A stretch of 6,925 nucleotides of DNA from Nitrosomonadales bacterium (GCA_016218465.1 JACREA010000001.1:1-6925); one strand, 5' to 3'. Shown: positions 1 to 6,919, counted from the first letter of the stretch. Translations and numbers: made by a program. Notes: generated by a model from the sequence alone, not told the origin.

Positions 1-1
1 C

Positions 2-1900
2 CACGGCGCAAAATTGGTGACGTTCGATGTCCGGTTATCAAACACGGCCGGGCGCAGCGATGAATGGTATCAGCCATTCCCGGGAACCGACGGGGCGATC
101 GCACTGGCGATGGCGCATGTCATTATTCGAGAAAATGAAGTCGACCATGATTTTGTCAGCAAGTTTGTACAACCGGGTCTCGAGGCTATTCGCGAATGGC
201 TCGCACCTTATACACCCGCATGGGCGGAAAAACAGTCTGGTGTATCAAGCGGCGATATCGAACGGCTTGCACTGGAATTCTCACGCAAGCGGCCTTCAGC
301 CGTTGCGTTTACCAACCGCGGCACCGGAGCCCATTACAACGGCTTTAACGCAGAGCGTGCGGTCGTAATGCTCAATGCGTTGGTTGGCTCGATCGCCAAG
401 CCGGGCGGATACTGCTATGGGCTCGAAGAGAAACTCTCAGCCAGCCGCTATCCGCAACCGCAACCGGCACCTGAAGCACCGAAGATTCGCACCGATCTGG
501 AAGATCCTCCTGAATGGCCGCTGGCGAATCGCTGGCAGAAAATGAAGGTGGGCCAAATCGCATACGACTATCTCCGGCAAGGTCGAGCAAAGTTAGAGGT
601 CTACCTGAGCTACACGATTGCTTCGCCGATGACGTGGCCCGAGGGGCGCACGACAACGGTAGAGGTGTTAAAGGATACGAACCTCATTCCGTTTCACGCC
701 TGCTCCGACATCATATATTCCGAGATGGCGCATTACGCCGACATGATCTTGCCGGATGCGACGTACATAGAGCGATGGGGCATGGATATTCGCAACAATA
801 TCGAACTGCAGCACTATGTTACATTGCGTCAACCTATGGTGCCGCCACCGGCGGAGGCCGTGAGCTTTGCCGACACATTATTCGAAATAGGAAAGCGGCT
901 TGGCCCAGAACAGGCGAAATACTTCCAGTTTGGAAACCATGAAGATTTTGTTCGACATCAATGTTCCAAATTACCCGCGACGGGACCCGACGGCAAGCAG
1001 TTCAAGGACGGTTTTGAATACATGAAGTATTACGGCGTGTACGTGGATACATCAAAGCCGAAAACTTTTGAGGTTTACCAGCGAGCACTGAGCGAAAAAC
1101 AGCTTGCCGGCACACGAACCGATGAAAAAACCGGGGTCATCTACAAGACCGATGACAAGGGTAAAGAGATCGCCATTGGTCTCATGGTTGGGCAGGTGGC
1201 AGTACGCGGTTTTGCTACGCCGTCTCGAAAATTCGAAATCTATGCGCCAGAGGTTGAACGCATTGCCAGGAAAAGTGGAATGCAGGATGATGGTTTACCG
1301 GCATATCAGCCAATTCCGTCGCACCAGAATCTTCTTGAAGAGCGATTTATACTGACTACATTTAAATGGAATGTACATACGCAAGGCCGCACTGCGTCAC
1401 AGAAGTATCTGTCAGAAATTGTGCATGACAACCCGATGTGGATGCATTCTTCGGCTGCCGCGAAACTGGGTGTAAAAACAGGCGACTTTGTCGAGCTCAC
1501 TACATATCGGCCGGTGTCAGGTAAATTGGGAGATCAGGCCTATCACGGCACCGGTGAAAAGATTGGGTCTGCAAATATCAGGGTGTTCGTCACTAACGGC
1601 ATCCATCCGAAAGTCGCCGCGGTTTCCAATTCGCTTGGATGGATGAGCGGCGGTCGCGCCAGCCAAGGTATTCGTGGCCGGCGGGAAGATATTGCCGCAA
1701 AGAGCATTGCACCGGATGCAGCGGCAGCGTTTGGACCGCAGTCAGATATTGATGATTTGGAATACGGATTGTGGTGGGACGAAAAAAATGGCGGGCGCGG
1801 AAACGGCGTTAACATCAATGCCTTGTTGCCGATCAATCCGAGCCCACTGGTCGGAATGCAATCGTGGTTCGATACCGTATGTTCTATCCGCAAAGTTTAA
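2..1900 (+). CDS. Molybdopterin oxidoreductase, catalytic (A) subunit, bis-MGD family; 5'-truncated
   Basis: The 5' end lies outside the window. The open frame runs in from the edge (first full codon at 2), so the TTG at 14 is not a real start. About 632 residues are visible. Seen: a GAKLVTFDVRLSNTA segment at the edge, followed by a PGTDGAIALAMAHVI stretch typical of the MGD-binding core; GAHYNGFNAERAV with a following GGY (about 330-417); HACSDIIYSEMAHYADMILP (about 689-750); FATPSRKFEIYA (1211-1246); and a C-terminal molybdopterin-dinucleotide-binding domain from about 1340, with NPMWMH near 1432. These are hallmarks of the DMSO reductase superfamily, closest in style to PsrA/PhsA/SoeA/TtrA-like subunits. 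The missing N-terminus would hold the 4Fe-4S site and the Mo ligand, so substrate and export signal cannot be judged. The stretch before FATPSRKFEIY (about 960-1210) seems long for the family. No Fe-S (B) or NrfD-type (C) subunit follows; a cytochrome pair does. Family sure; substrate unknown. Confidence 0.93.
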   Translation, partial: HGAKLVTFDVRLSNTAGRSDEWYQPFPGTDGAIALAMAHVIIRENEVDHDFVSKFVQPGLEAIREWLAPYTPAWAEKQSGVSSGDIERLALEFSRKRPSAVAFTNRGTGAHYNGFNAERAVVMLNALVGSIAKPGGYCYGLEEKLSASRYPQPQPAPEAPKIRTDLEDPPEWPLANRWQKMKVGQIAYDYLRQGRAKLEVYLSYTIASPMTWPEGRTTTVEVLKDTNLIPFHACSDIIYSEMAHYADMILPDATYIERWGMDIRNNIELQHYVTLRQPMVPPPAEAVSFADTLFEIGKRLGPEQAKYFQFGNHEDFVRHQCSKLPATGPDGKQFKDGFEYMKYYGVYVDTSKPKTFEVYQRALSEKQLAGTRTDEKTGVIYKTDDKGKEIAIGLMVGQVAVRGFATPSRKFEIYAPEVERIARKSGMQDDGLPAYQPIPSHQNLLEERFILTTFKWNVHTQGRTASQKYLSEIVHDNPMWMHSSAAAKLGVKTGDFVELTTYRPVSGKLGDQAYHGTGEKIGSANIRVFVTNGIHPKVAAVSNSLGWMSGGRASQGIRGRREDIAAKSIAPDAAAAFGPQSDIDDLEYGLWWDEKNGGRGNGVNINALLPINPSPLVGMQSWFDTVCSIRKV

Positions 1901-1968
1901 CATTCTCAATCACCCCAAAAATTAAGCATGCGAAACGACTTGGCGGAACAGAAGGGCGGTTATTGAAT

Positions 1969-2406
1969 ATGCATTGTTTTTTCGGCATCCTGTTGTTGCT
2001 GGTCGCCGGCCATGCAGCAGCCGAAGTCCCTGTAGAGCGAGCGGTTAAATACCGTCAATCCGCCTATTACCTGATGGGGCAGCATATGTCTCGAATAAAC
2101 GCTGTCATCAAAGGTGAGATGCCTTACAACAAGGCATTGCTGGAAAAGAATGCCGAGATTGTGGTGATGATGGGCGGTGTCGTTATTGATGCCTTTCCGG
2201 CAGGGAGTGATAGTGGCGCCACGAAGGCCATGCCGGAAATCTGGCGCGAAATGGACAAATTCAGGCAACTGATGCACGAATCACAATCTGAACTCGATAA
2301 GCTGCTTGCTGGGGTGAAAACTGGCAATATGGCAACCATTGAGGAGCGCTTTAGCGAAGCCAGCAAATCATGCAAGAAGTGCCATGACTTGTACAAAACA
2401 AAGTAA
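1969..2406 (+). CDS. Cytochrome c' (class II c-type cytochrome), periplasmic
   Basis: A 145-residue precursor. Residues 1-18 form a short signal peptide (MHCFFGILLLLVAGHAAA), leaving about 127 mature residues, the usual size of a four-helix cytochrome c'. The single haem site CKKCH is at 135-139, near the C-terminus as in class II. Family landmarks are AVKYRQSA (25-32), VIKGEMPYN, PEIW and CHDLYK; these line up well with the Achromobacter xylosoxidans protein as I remember it. The residue at the distal Leu16 position is Tyr33 here, and the basic residue after the haem motif is Lys143. Such proteins bind NO or CO at a five-coordinate haem; some relatives (c556) carry electrons. ATG 1969 is chosen because it opens the signal peptide and follows GAAGGGCGG at 1951-1959. 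A GTG at 1864 would overlap the previous gene and add 35 residues before the signal. It lies 68 bases after the molybdoenzyme and abuts the b561 gene. Confidence 0.93.
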   Translation: MHCFFGILLLLVAGHAAAEVPVERAVKYRQSAYYLMGQHMSRINAVIKGEMPYNKALLEKNAEIVVMMGGVVIDAFPAGSDSGATKAMPEIWREMDKFRQLMHESQSELDKLLAGVKTGNMATIEERFSEASKSCKKCHDLYKTK

Positions 2407-2970
2407 ATGAAAACGGTACGCGTGTGGGATCTCCCGATCCGTTTGTTTCACTGGTCGCTAGTTGTATTGATCATCACGGCAATCATGACCGCAAAAACCG
2501 GCGGCAAGAAATTGGAGTGGCATTTCCTCATCGGCTACGCGACGTTTGTGCTCGTGGCATTTCGTATCCTGTGGGGAATGATCGGGAGCCGGTACGCGCG
2601 CTTTTCGAGCTTTCTATTCGCTCCCGGCACGATCATCGCGTATGTAACAAACAAGGACGCTGCCCGGAAAAAATACCTCGGGCATAACCCGGTCGGCAGC
2701 CTATGGATATTTGCATTGCTCGGCGTGGTGCTTCTGCTGATCGCAACCGGTCTGTTTGCCAATGACGATATCGCGAGCGAAGGCCCGCTGGCGAAATTTA
2801 TTGACAAGGACCTGTCCGACCGCGCGACCTGGTTACATGTCCAAGTATGCGGCAAACTGGTTTATATGCTAATTGGGCTGCATGTCGCAGCCATCGCATA
2901 CTATTACTTTATAAAGAAAGAGAATCTTGTTATACCGATGTTCACAGGTGACAAGACAGAGGACATCTAG
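2407..2970 (+). CDS. Cytochrome b561-family membrane protein (Ni/Fe-hydrogenase cytochrome b type)
   Basis: A 187-residue integral membrane protein with four hydrophobic segments at about 14-29, 38-58, 98-117 and 146-168. The opening VWDLPIRLFHWS, RILWGMIGSRYARF (53-66), YLGHNPVGSLW (90-100) and the C-terminal LHV segments are the standard signature of the bacterial b561 / hydrogenase cytochrome b domain. Candidate haem b ligands are His15, His39, His93, His144 and His159. The family passes electrons between quinol and a periplasmic partner. The ATG directly follows the TAA of the cytochrome c' gene with no gap and no clear ribosome site of its own, so translation is probably coupled. This suggests the two cytochromes act together, and perhaps serve the molybdoenzyme as membrane anchor and quinone link. 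That last point is inference. Confidence 0.92.
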   Translation: MKTVRVWDLPIRLFHWSLVVLIITAIMTAKTGGKKLEWHFLIGYATFVLVAFRILWGMIGSRYARFSSFLFAPGTIIAYVTNKDAARKKYLGHNPVGSLWIFALLGVVLLLIATGLFANDDIASEGPLAKFIDKDLSDRATWLHVQVCGKLVYMLIGLHVAAIAYYYFIKKENLVIPMFTGDKTEDI

Positions 2971-3014
2971 GCATCAGGTGCCAATGGCTCAATATCTCAC
3001 CAAACTCTATCTAA

Positions 3015-3034
3015 GGAAACACTGAACAGATCCC
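3015..3034 (+). repeat. Probable left terminal inverted repeat of the IS5-family remnant
   Basis: It starts GGAAACACTGAACAG directly after a CTAA tetramer and sits at the expected distance upstream of the transposase start codon. No reverse-complement partner occurs in the window, as expected for a one-ended remnant. Confidence 0.5.
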
Positions 3035-3079
3035 GAGTTGAGCTGTCGTAGTGAGCAGTTCGATTTTTGGATAATTGAG

Positions 3080-3168
3080 ATGACACAAATGACGCTGGCC
3101 ATAAATGGATTCGAGGCATAGCGAAAACAACCCGCAAGGCGGAGTTCATGTCGCGCATGGACACCCTA
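3080..3168 (+). pseudogene. IS5-family transposase, N-terminal fragment with a frameshift
   Basis: From ATG 3080 the reading is MTQMTLAINGFEA and then TAG (3119-3121). Reading on in another frame from 3118 gives AKTTRKAEFMSRMDTL up to 3168. Joined, the two pieces resemble the known start of IS5-group transposases: M-T-Q-x-T-L-A, F-E, K-T-R-K/R, F-x-x-x-M, normally followed by VPW. A one-base loss near 3119 (an expected Tyr codon) explains the break. Everything after the first ~30 residues is gone, including the DDE catalytic core, so the fragment is dead. It is in the same orientation as moaA. Confidence 0.75.
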
Positions 3169-3175
3169 CGTCAAC

Positions 3176-4291
3176 ATGACTGATGCATTAAAAATTATTC
3201 CAACTGTTATTGCCACGGCGAGTGCCGTTCGGAACTATAGCGTGCCAGATGTGACGCGCATTACCGATACCATGCGGCGCCCCATGCATGACTTGCGCGT
3301 TTCAGTTACCGACCGTTGCAATATGCGCTGCACCTACTGTATGCCAGGCGATGTCTTCGGTGAAAATCACTCTTTTTTACCGCGCGCCGAGCTGCTCAAT
3401 TTTGATGAGATTGAGCGGTTGGCCAAATTGTTTATTCAATCAGGCGTGCAGAAAATCCGACTGACCGGCGGTGAGCCATTGTTGCGCCGGAATATCGAAC
3501 GCCTCATCGAAAAGTTGGCCAGGCTGCGCACCCTGGAAGGAAAACCTGTTGAGGTCGCCATGACCACCAATGCAGTGTTGTTGTCCCAGCAAGCGCAGTC
3601 GCTCAAGGACGCAGGCTTGTCCCGTATCAACATCAGCCTGGACGGGTTGACTGAAGAAACCTTCCGGCGCATGAGCGGCTCGGATGTGTCCGTCGGCACT
3701 GTGCTGGACGGTATTGCAGCCGCGCAGCAGGCCGGGTTTGCTCCCATCAAGGTCAATATGGTAGTCAAGCGCGGTGCAAATGATCACGAAATCATCCCGA
3801 TGGCCGGGCACTTCCGCAACAGCGGTGTCGTATTGCGCTTTATCGAGTACATGGATGTGGGCAGCACCAACGGCTGGCGCATGGACGAGGTGGTCTCGGC
3901 ACAGGAAATACTTGAGCAGGTTGTCCAGCACTTCCCTATTCAACAGGTTGACCCCAACTACACTGGCGAAGTGGCGGAACGTTGGCGTTATGCGGATGGC
4001 GGTGGTGAAATCGGGGTGATTGCCTCAGTCACCCAGGCGTTTTGCCACGAATGCACCCGCGCCAGGATTTCTACCGATGGCAAGCTTTACACCTGCCTTT
4101 TCGCCAGCGGCGGCGCAGATTTGCGCGGTCCGCTGCGGTTGGGCGCAACCGACCAAATGCTAATCAGCCTGATCGCAGGGCAATGGAAACAGCGTAGCGA
4201 CCGATACTCGCAACTACGCCATGCTGCAACAACCGCTCCGGCAGCGGAACGACCTAGGAAAAAAATAGAAATGTCGTACATTGGGGGATGA
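3176..4291 (+). CDS. moaA: GTP 3',8-cyclase MoaA (radical SAM), Moco biosynthesis step 1
   Basis: 371 residues, slightly longer than the E. coli protein. With MoaC it converts GTP to cyclic pyranopterin monophosphate in the cytoplasm. The N-terminal radical SAM cluster is CNMRCTYC (Cys48, Cys52, Cys55), followed by the SAM-binding TGGEP (97-101) and NISLDGL (152-158). The C-terminal substrate-side cluster is CHEC plus YTC (Cys290, Cys293, Cys307), with RARIS in between. The protein ends in the conserved SYIGG, whose Gly-Gly tail is needed for catalysis. About 40 residues precede the core, including KIIPT, as in betaproteobacterial MoaA. ATG 3176 is the first possible start after the in-frame TAG at 3119. 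No Shine-Dalgarno is visible before it, nor before the internal ATGs at 3272 and 3284, so the start is less certain than the identity. The IS5 remnant ends just upstream. Confidence 0.97.
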   Translation: MTDALKIIPTVIATASAVRNYSVPDVTRITDTMRRPMHDLRVSVTDRCNMRCTYCMPGDVFGENHSFLPRAELLNFDEIERLAKLFIQSGVQKIRLTGGEPLLRRNIERLIEKLARLRTLEGKPVEVAMTTNAVLLSQQAQSLKDAGLSRINISLDGLTEETFRRMSGSDVSVGTVLDGIAAAQQAGFAPIKVNMVVKRGANDHEIIPMAGHFRNSGVVLRFIEYMDVGSTNGWRMDEVVSAQEILEQVVQHFPIQQVDPNYTGEVAERWRYADGGGEIGVIASVTQAFCHECTRARISTDGKLYTCLFASGGADLRGPLRLGATDQMLISLIAGQWKQRSDRYSQLRHAATTAPAAERPRKKIEMSYIGG

Positions 4292-4402
4292 TGGTATCGT
4301 CAAACAGAGGCATTGGAGTGAGAAATTTGCCGCACGCATGGGAATAGAGCGCGCTTGCGGTAACATGTTTTTTTGGGGTTTCATAAATCGGCAGGTATTC
4401 AA

Positions 4403-4927
<525 letters not shown>

Positions 4928-4943
4928 AAAGTGCCGCATAAAT

Positions 4944-4981
4944 CCCCTCTCCCGCAGGCGGGAGAGGGCTAGGGTGAGGGG
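4944..4981 (+). repeat. REP-like palindrome, copy 1 (forward)
   Basis: A perfect 11-bp stem (4945-4955 with 4958-4968; CCCTCTCCCGC / GCGGGAGAGGG) around a two-base centre, followed by the tail CTAGGGTGAGGGG. This CCTCTCCC...GGGAGAGGG...GGTGAGGG form is a familiar dispersed intergenic repeat in Proteobacteria. No T-run follows the stem, so it is not a standard terminator, though it could slow decay or transcription of the moa mRNA. Confidence 0.85.
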
Positions 4982-5017
4982 CGTTGAGTAAAACTACATT
5001 TTGTTGCATCGCATAGA

Positions 5018-5056
5018 CCCTCATCCCCAATCCTTCTCCCGCCTACGGGAGAAGGG
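5018..5056 (-). repeat. REP-like palindrome, copy 2 (inverted)
   Basis: The same element in the opposite orientation: head CCCTCATCCCCAAT (5018-5031), then a 10-bp stem (5032-5041 with 5046-5055; CCTTCTCCCG / CGGGAGAAGG). Its reverse complement matches copy 1 along the full length with several substitutions and a short indel in the tail. Some 36 bases separate the copies, giving a BIME-like inverted pair. The two copies could fold as separate hairpins or pair with each other as one long stem. Confidence 0.85.
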
Positions 5057-5143
5057 AGTGAAGGTTGAAGTGGAGCCAGTTGTTAAGACGCGCTGTGCAG
5101 GCAACGCGTATGTGGTTTCAGGATTAAATTTAGAGGAAGCAAG

Positions 5144-5383
5144 ATGATCAAGGTATTGTTCTTCGGCCCCGTTGCGGAACGTATCGGCAACAATCAGGCG
5201 ATGGTTGCATTCCGCCCCGGCATCCGCCTGCAGGAAGTGCGCGACGGGCTTGCGGCGCAATACCCGCAGGCATTCGAAATCGTCTGCTTCGCTGCGGCCA
5301 ACGGCGAGCATGTGCGCGATATGTCGTTGCTGCTTTCAGACAACAGCGAAGTGGCATTCATGGCCAGGTTTTCGGGAGGGTAG
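5144..5383 (+). CDS. moaD: Molybdopterin synthase sulfur carrier subunit MoaD
   Basis: 79 residues, normal size for this ubiquitin-fold protein. It starts MIKVLFFGPVAERIG, typical of MoaD, and ends in FSGG. The C-terminal Gly-Gly is adenylylated by MoeB and then carries a thiocarboxylate, the sulfur donated to cPMP inside the MoaD/MoaE complex. A good ribosome site, AGAGGAAG (5132-5139), precedes ATG 5144. The preceding 216 bases back to moaC hold the REP-like pair and no gene. Its last codons overlap functionally with the ribosome site of moaE. No moeB is in the window, so activation depends on a gene elsewhere. Confidence 0.96.
   Translation: MIKVLFFGPVAERIGNNQAMVAFRPGIRLQEVRDGLAAQYPQAFEIVCFAAANGEHVRDMSLLLSDNSEVAFMARFSGG
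5375..5380 (+). promoter_or_regulatory. Ribosome binding site of moaE, inside the MoaD Gly-Gly codons
   Basis: GGAGGG is both the codons for the obligatory C-terminal Gly-Gly of MoaD and the best Shine-Dalgarno match before moaE ATG 5385 (4 bases from the end of the motif). It decides the moaE start and implies coupled expression of the two subunits. Confidence 0.6.
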
Positions 5384-5384
5384 G

Positions 5385-5810
5385 ATGAAACCGGCAGTCA
5401 GAATCCAGCAGGAAGATTTTTCCCAGGATGAGGAAATCCGGGCGCTGCAAGCAAGCTCGAAACGCATGGGCGGCATTGCCACGTTTCTCGGCTGCGCACG
5501 CGATTTTTCGGAAGGACGCGAGGTGTCGGAAATCACCTTCGATGCCTACGGCAGCATGGCGTTGTCTGAGCTGAGCAGGTTGCGCAGCGATGCGATCGAA
5601 AAGTACAGCTTGCTGGATGCGCGCATCGTGCATCGCATCGGCACGGTCAAGGGCGGCGATAATATCGTGTTCATCGCGGCAGGCGCAGAGCATCGCGTCG
5701 CCGCACTGGAAGCCTGCCGCTGGATGATTGACGAGCTGAAGCATCGCGTGCCGATCTGGAAAAAGGAAATCACGCCGCAGGGCGAAGCATGGGTGAAACC
5801 GCATCCATGA
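5385..5810 (+). CDS. moaE: Molybdopterin synthase catalytic subunit MoaE
   Basis: 141 residues, family-typical. It converts cPMP to molybdopterin using sulfur from MoaD thiocarboxylate. Motifs: GGIATFLGCARD (29-40) with Arg39; IVHRIGTVKGGD (81-92); AEHRVAALEAC (101-111); and LKHRVPIWKKE (118-128) with Lys119 and Lys126. Arg39, Lys119 and Lys126 fall at the same numbers as the active-site residues known for the E. coli enzyme, so a functional protein is expected. ATG 5385 starts one base after the moaD stop. An upstream in-frame GTG/ATG series inside moaD would add residues with no family similarity. The 15-base gap to mobB suggests the same transcript. Confidence 0.97.
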   Translation: MKPAVRIQQEDFSQDEEIRALQASSKRMGGIATFLGCARDFSEGREVSEITFDAYGSMALSELSRLRSDAIEKYSLLDARIVHRIGTVKGGDNIVFIAAGAEHRVAALEACRWMIDELKHRVPIWKKEITPQGEAWVKPHP

Positions 5811-5825
5811 AAAAGGCTTTTGACT

Positions 5826-6320
5826 ATGTCTAAAGTGTTCACTTTCGTAGGACACTCCGGTTCCGGCAAGACCACGCTGATCGAAAAACTGCTGCGCGAA
5901 CTGAGCGGTAGGGGGCTGCGCGTGGCGACGATCAAACACGCGCATCACAAGGTGGAGCTGGACACCCCCGGCAAGGACAGTTGGCGATATAAGCAGGCAG
6001 GGGCGGTGATGAGCATGCTGGTCACGTCCGACGAACTGCAACTGGTTGCTGATGCAGTTGACCGGCGCGAACCGCAACAGTTGGCACAACGTTTTTTGGG
6101 CGAGGCTGATCTGGTGCTGGCGGAAGGTTTTTCACATGCGGACGGCGATAAAATCGAAGTGTTGCGCCGCGAATGTTCTACGGCTCCGCGCTGCGTTGCC
6201 GAAGATGGGCTGATCGCGATGGTCACGGATGTCGAAGGGGTTTATCCGCAGTTACCGCATTTCGCACTCGACGATATAAACGGAATCATCCGGTTCATGC
6301 TGGATCGTTTGCCAGGATGA
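5826..6320 (+). CDS. mobB: Molybdopterin-guanine dinucleotide biosynthesis accessory protein MobB
   Basis: 164 residues, normal length. It is a P-loop GTP-binding protein that assists MobA in making MGD but is not strictly needed in E. coli. Walker A is GHSGSGKT (9-16). Family motifs follow: ATIKHAHH, DTPGKDSWRYKQAGA, DLVLAEGFSHADGDKIEVLR, and an MVTDVEG segment near the C-terminus. ATG 5826 is preferred over the in-frame TTG at 5820 because AAAAGG (5811-5816) is well spaced for the ATG and too close to the TTG. The stop overlaps the mobA start (ATGA at 6317-6320), so the two are translationally coupled. Confidence 0.95.
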   Translation: MSKVFTFVGHSGSGKTTLIEKLLRELSGRGLRVATIKHAHHKVELDTPGKDSWRYKQAGAVMSMLVTSDELQLVADAVDRREPQQLAQRFLGEADLVLAEGFSHADGDKIEVLRRECSTAPRCVAEDGLIAMVTDVEGVYPQLPHFALDDINGIIRFMLDRLPG

Positions 6321-6916
6321 TAGCCGACTGCACCGCGATCATATTGGCAGGCGGTGACTCGCTACGCATGGGGCGCGACAAGGCGAATCTGTTATTGGGT
6401 GATCAAACACTGTTGCAGCGGGTGATCGCAACCATGCAACAAGTATTTCCGCACGTTATCGTCAGCGTCCGTTATCAACGTCCCGAAATAAATTTTCCTC
6501 AAGTCTGCGACGAATTGACCGATGGCGGGCCATTGGCTGGACTCTCAACAGCATTGAATCAAATCACCACACCATGGGCTTTTGTGGTGGCCTGCGACAT
6601 GCCTTTCGTCATGACAGCCGTGATCGAGCGATTGGCGCAACGCCGTGGAGAGCGCATGGCGGTTGTGCCGGTGGTGAATGGACAGCCGCAGCCGCTGGCG
6701 GCATTTTATGCGCGCGGTTGTTCGGTTGCGATACGAGAGATTCTGGCTGGCGACGACAAGCATAGTCTGCGTGCGCTGCTTGAACGGTTGGATGTTTGCT
6801 ATGTGGACGAAACGGGTTTGTCTGATGCCGATCCGCATTTGCGCAGTTTTTTCGATCTGGACACGCCACAGGATGTGGCGCAGGCTTTGAAAATGGGTAC
6901 ATTGAAGACAGGTTGA
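6317..6916 (+). CDS. mobA: Molybdenum cofactor guanylyltransferase MobA
   Basis: 199 residues, typical size. It transfers GMP from GTP to Mo-molybdopterin, giving the MGD cofactor of DMSO reductase-family enzymes such as the one at the left of the window. The nucleotide-binding start is AIILAGGDSLRMGRDKANL (7-25) with LAGG, Arg17-Met-Gly and Asp21-Lys22. DGGPLAGL (69-76) and VVACDMPF (90-97) with the probable Mg-binding Asp94 follow. FFDLDTPQD near the C-terminus is also family-typical. ATG 6317 overlaps the mobB stop by four bases. A longer in-frame extension back to 6173 runs inside mobB and has no family similarity, so it is rejected. Confidence 0.96.
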   Translation: MIADCTAIILAGGDSLRMGRDKANLLLGDQTLLQRVIATMQQVFPHVIVSVRYQRPEINFPQVCDELTDGGPLAGLSTALNQITTPWAFVVACDMPFVMTAVIERLAQRRGERMAVVPVVNGQPQPLAAFYARGCSVAIREILAGDDKHSLRALLERLDVCYVDETGLSDADPHLRSFFDLDTPQDVAQALKMGTLKTG

Positions 6917-6919
6917 GCG

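Larger units (their letters stand above)
3011..3168 (+). mobile_element. Truncated left end of an IS5-family insertion sequence
   Basis: CTAA at 3011-3014 fits the YTAR target preference of IS5-type elements. From 3015 the sequence GGAAACACTGAACAGATCCC resembles an IS5-family terminal repeat in its GGAA start and GAACA core. About 65 bases further in, a transposase N-terminus begins (3080). Similarity stops near 3168, and moaA starts at 3176. No matching right end is present, so only the first ~155 bases survive. The transposase match is the strong part; the exact repeat boundaries come from family knowledge and memory, not alignment. Confidence 0.7.

Noticed and set aside
1864..1968. GTG 1864 as the start of the cytochrome c' gene
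   Set aside because: It would place 35 polar residues before the signal peptide and overlap the molybdoenzyme gene; ATG 1969 has a purine-rich site and begins the signal peptide.
2971..3175. Moco riboswitch upstream of moaA
   Set aside because: No recognisable conserved motif core by eye, and most of the gap is explained by the IS5 remnant.
4350..4374. Possible intrinsic terminator after moaA (CCGCA...TGCGG near 4339-4360 and T-run 4368-4374)
   Set aside because: The stem is weak and interrupted, and about seven bases separate it from the T-run, so it does not fit a standard terminator.
4944..5056. Reading the GC-rich palindromes as a CRISPR array or intrinsic terminator
   Set aside because: Only two copies, in opposite orientation, each self-complementary, with no T-run; this fits a REP/BIME-like repeat.
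5358..6089. Long open frame on the - strand (243 codons) opposite moaE and mobB
   Set aside because: It lies antisense to two genes with clear family motifs and intact catalytic residues, and its own translation shows no recognisable domain; a codon-bias shadow.
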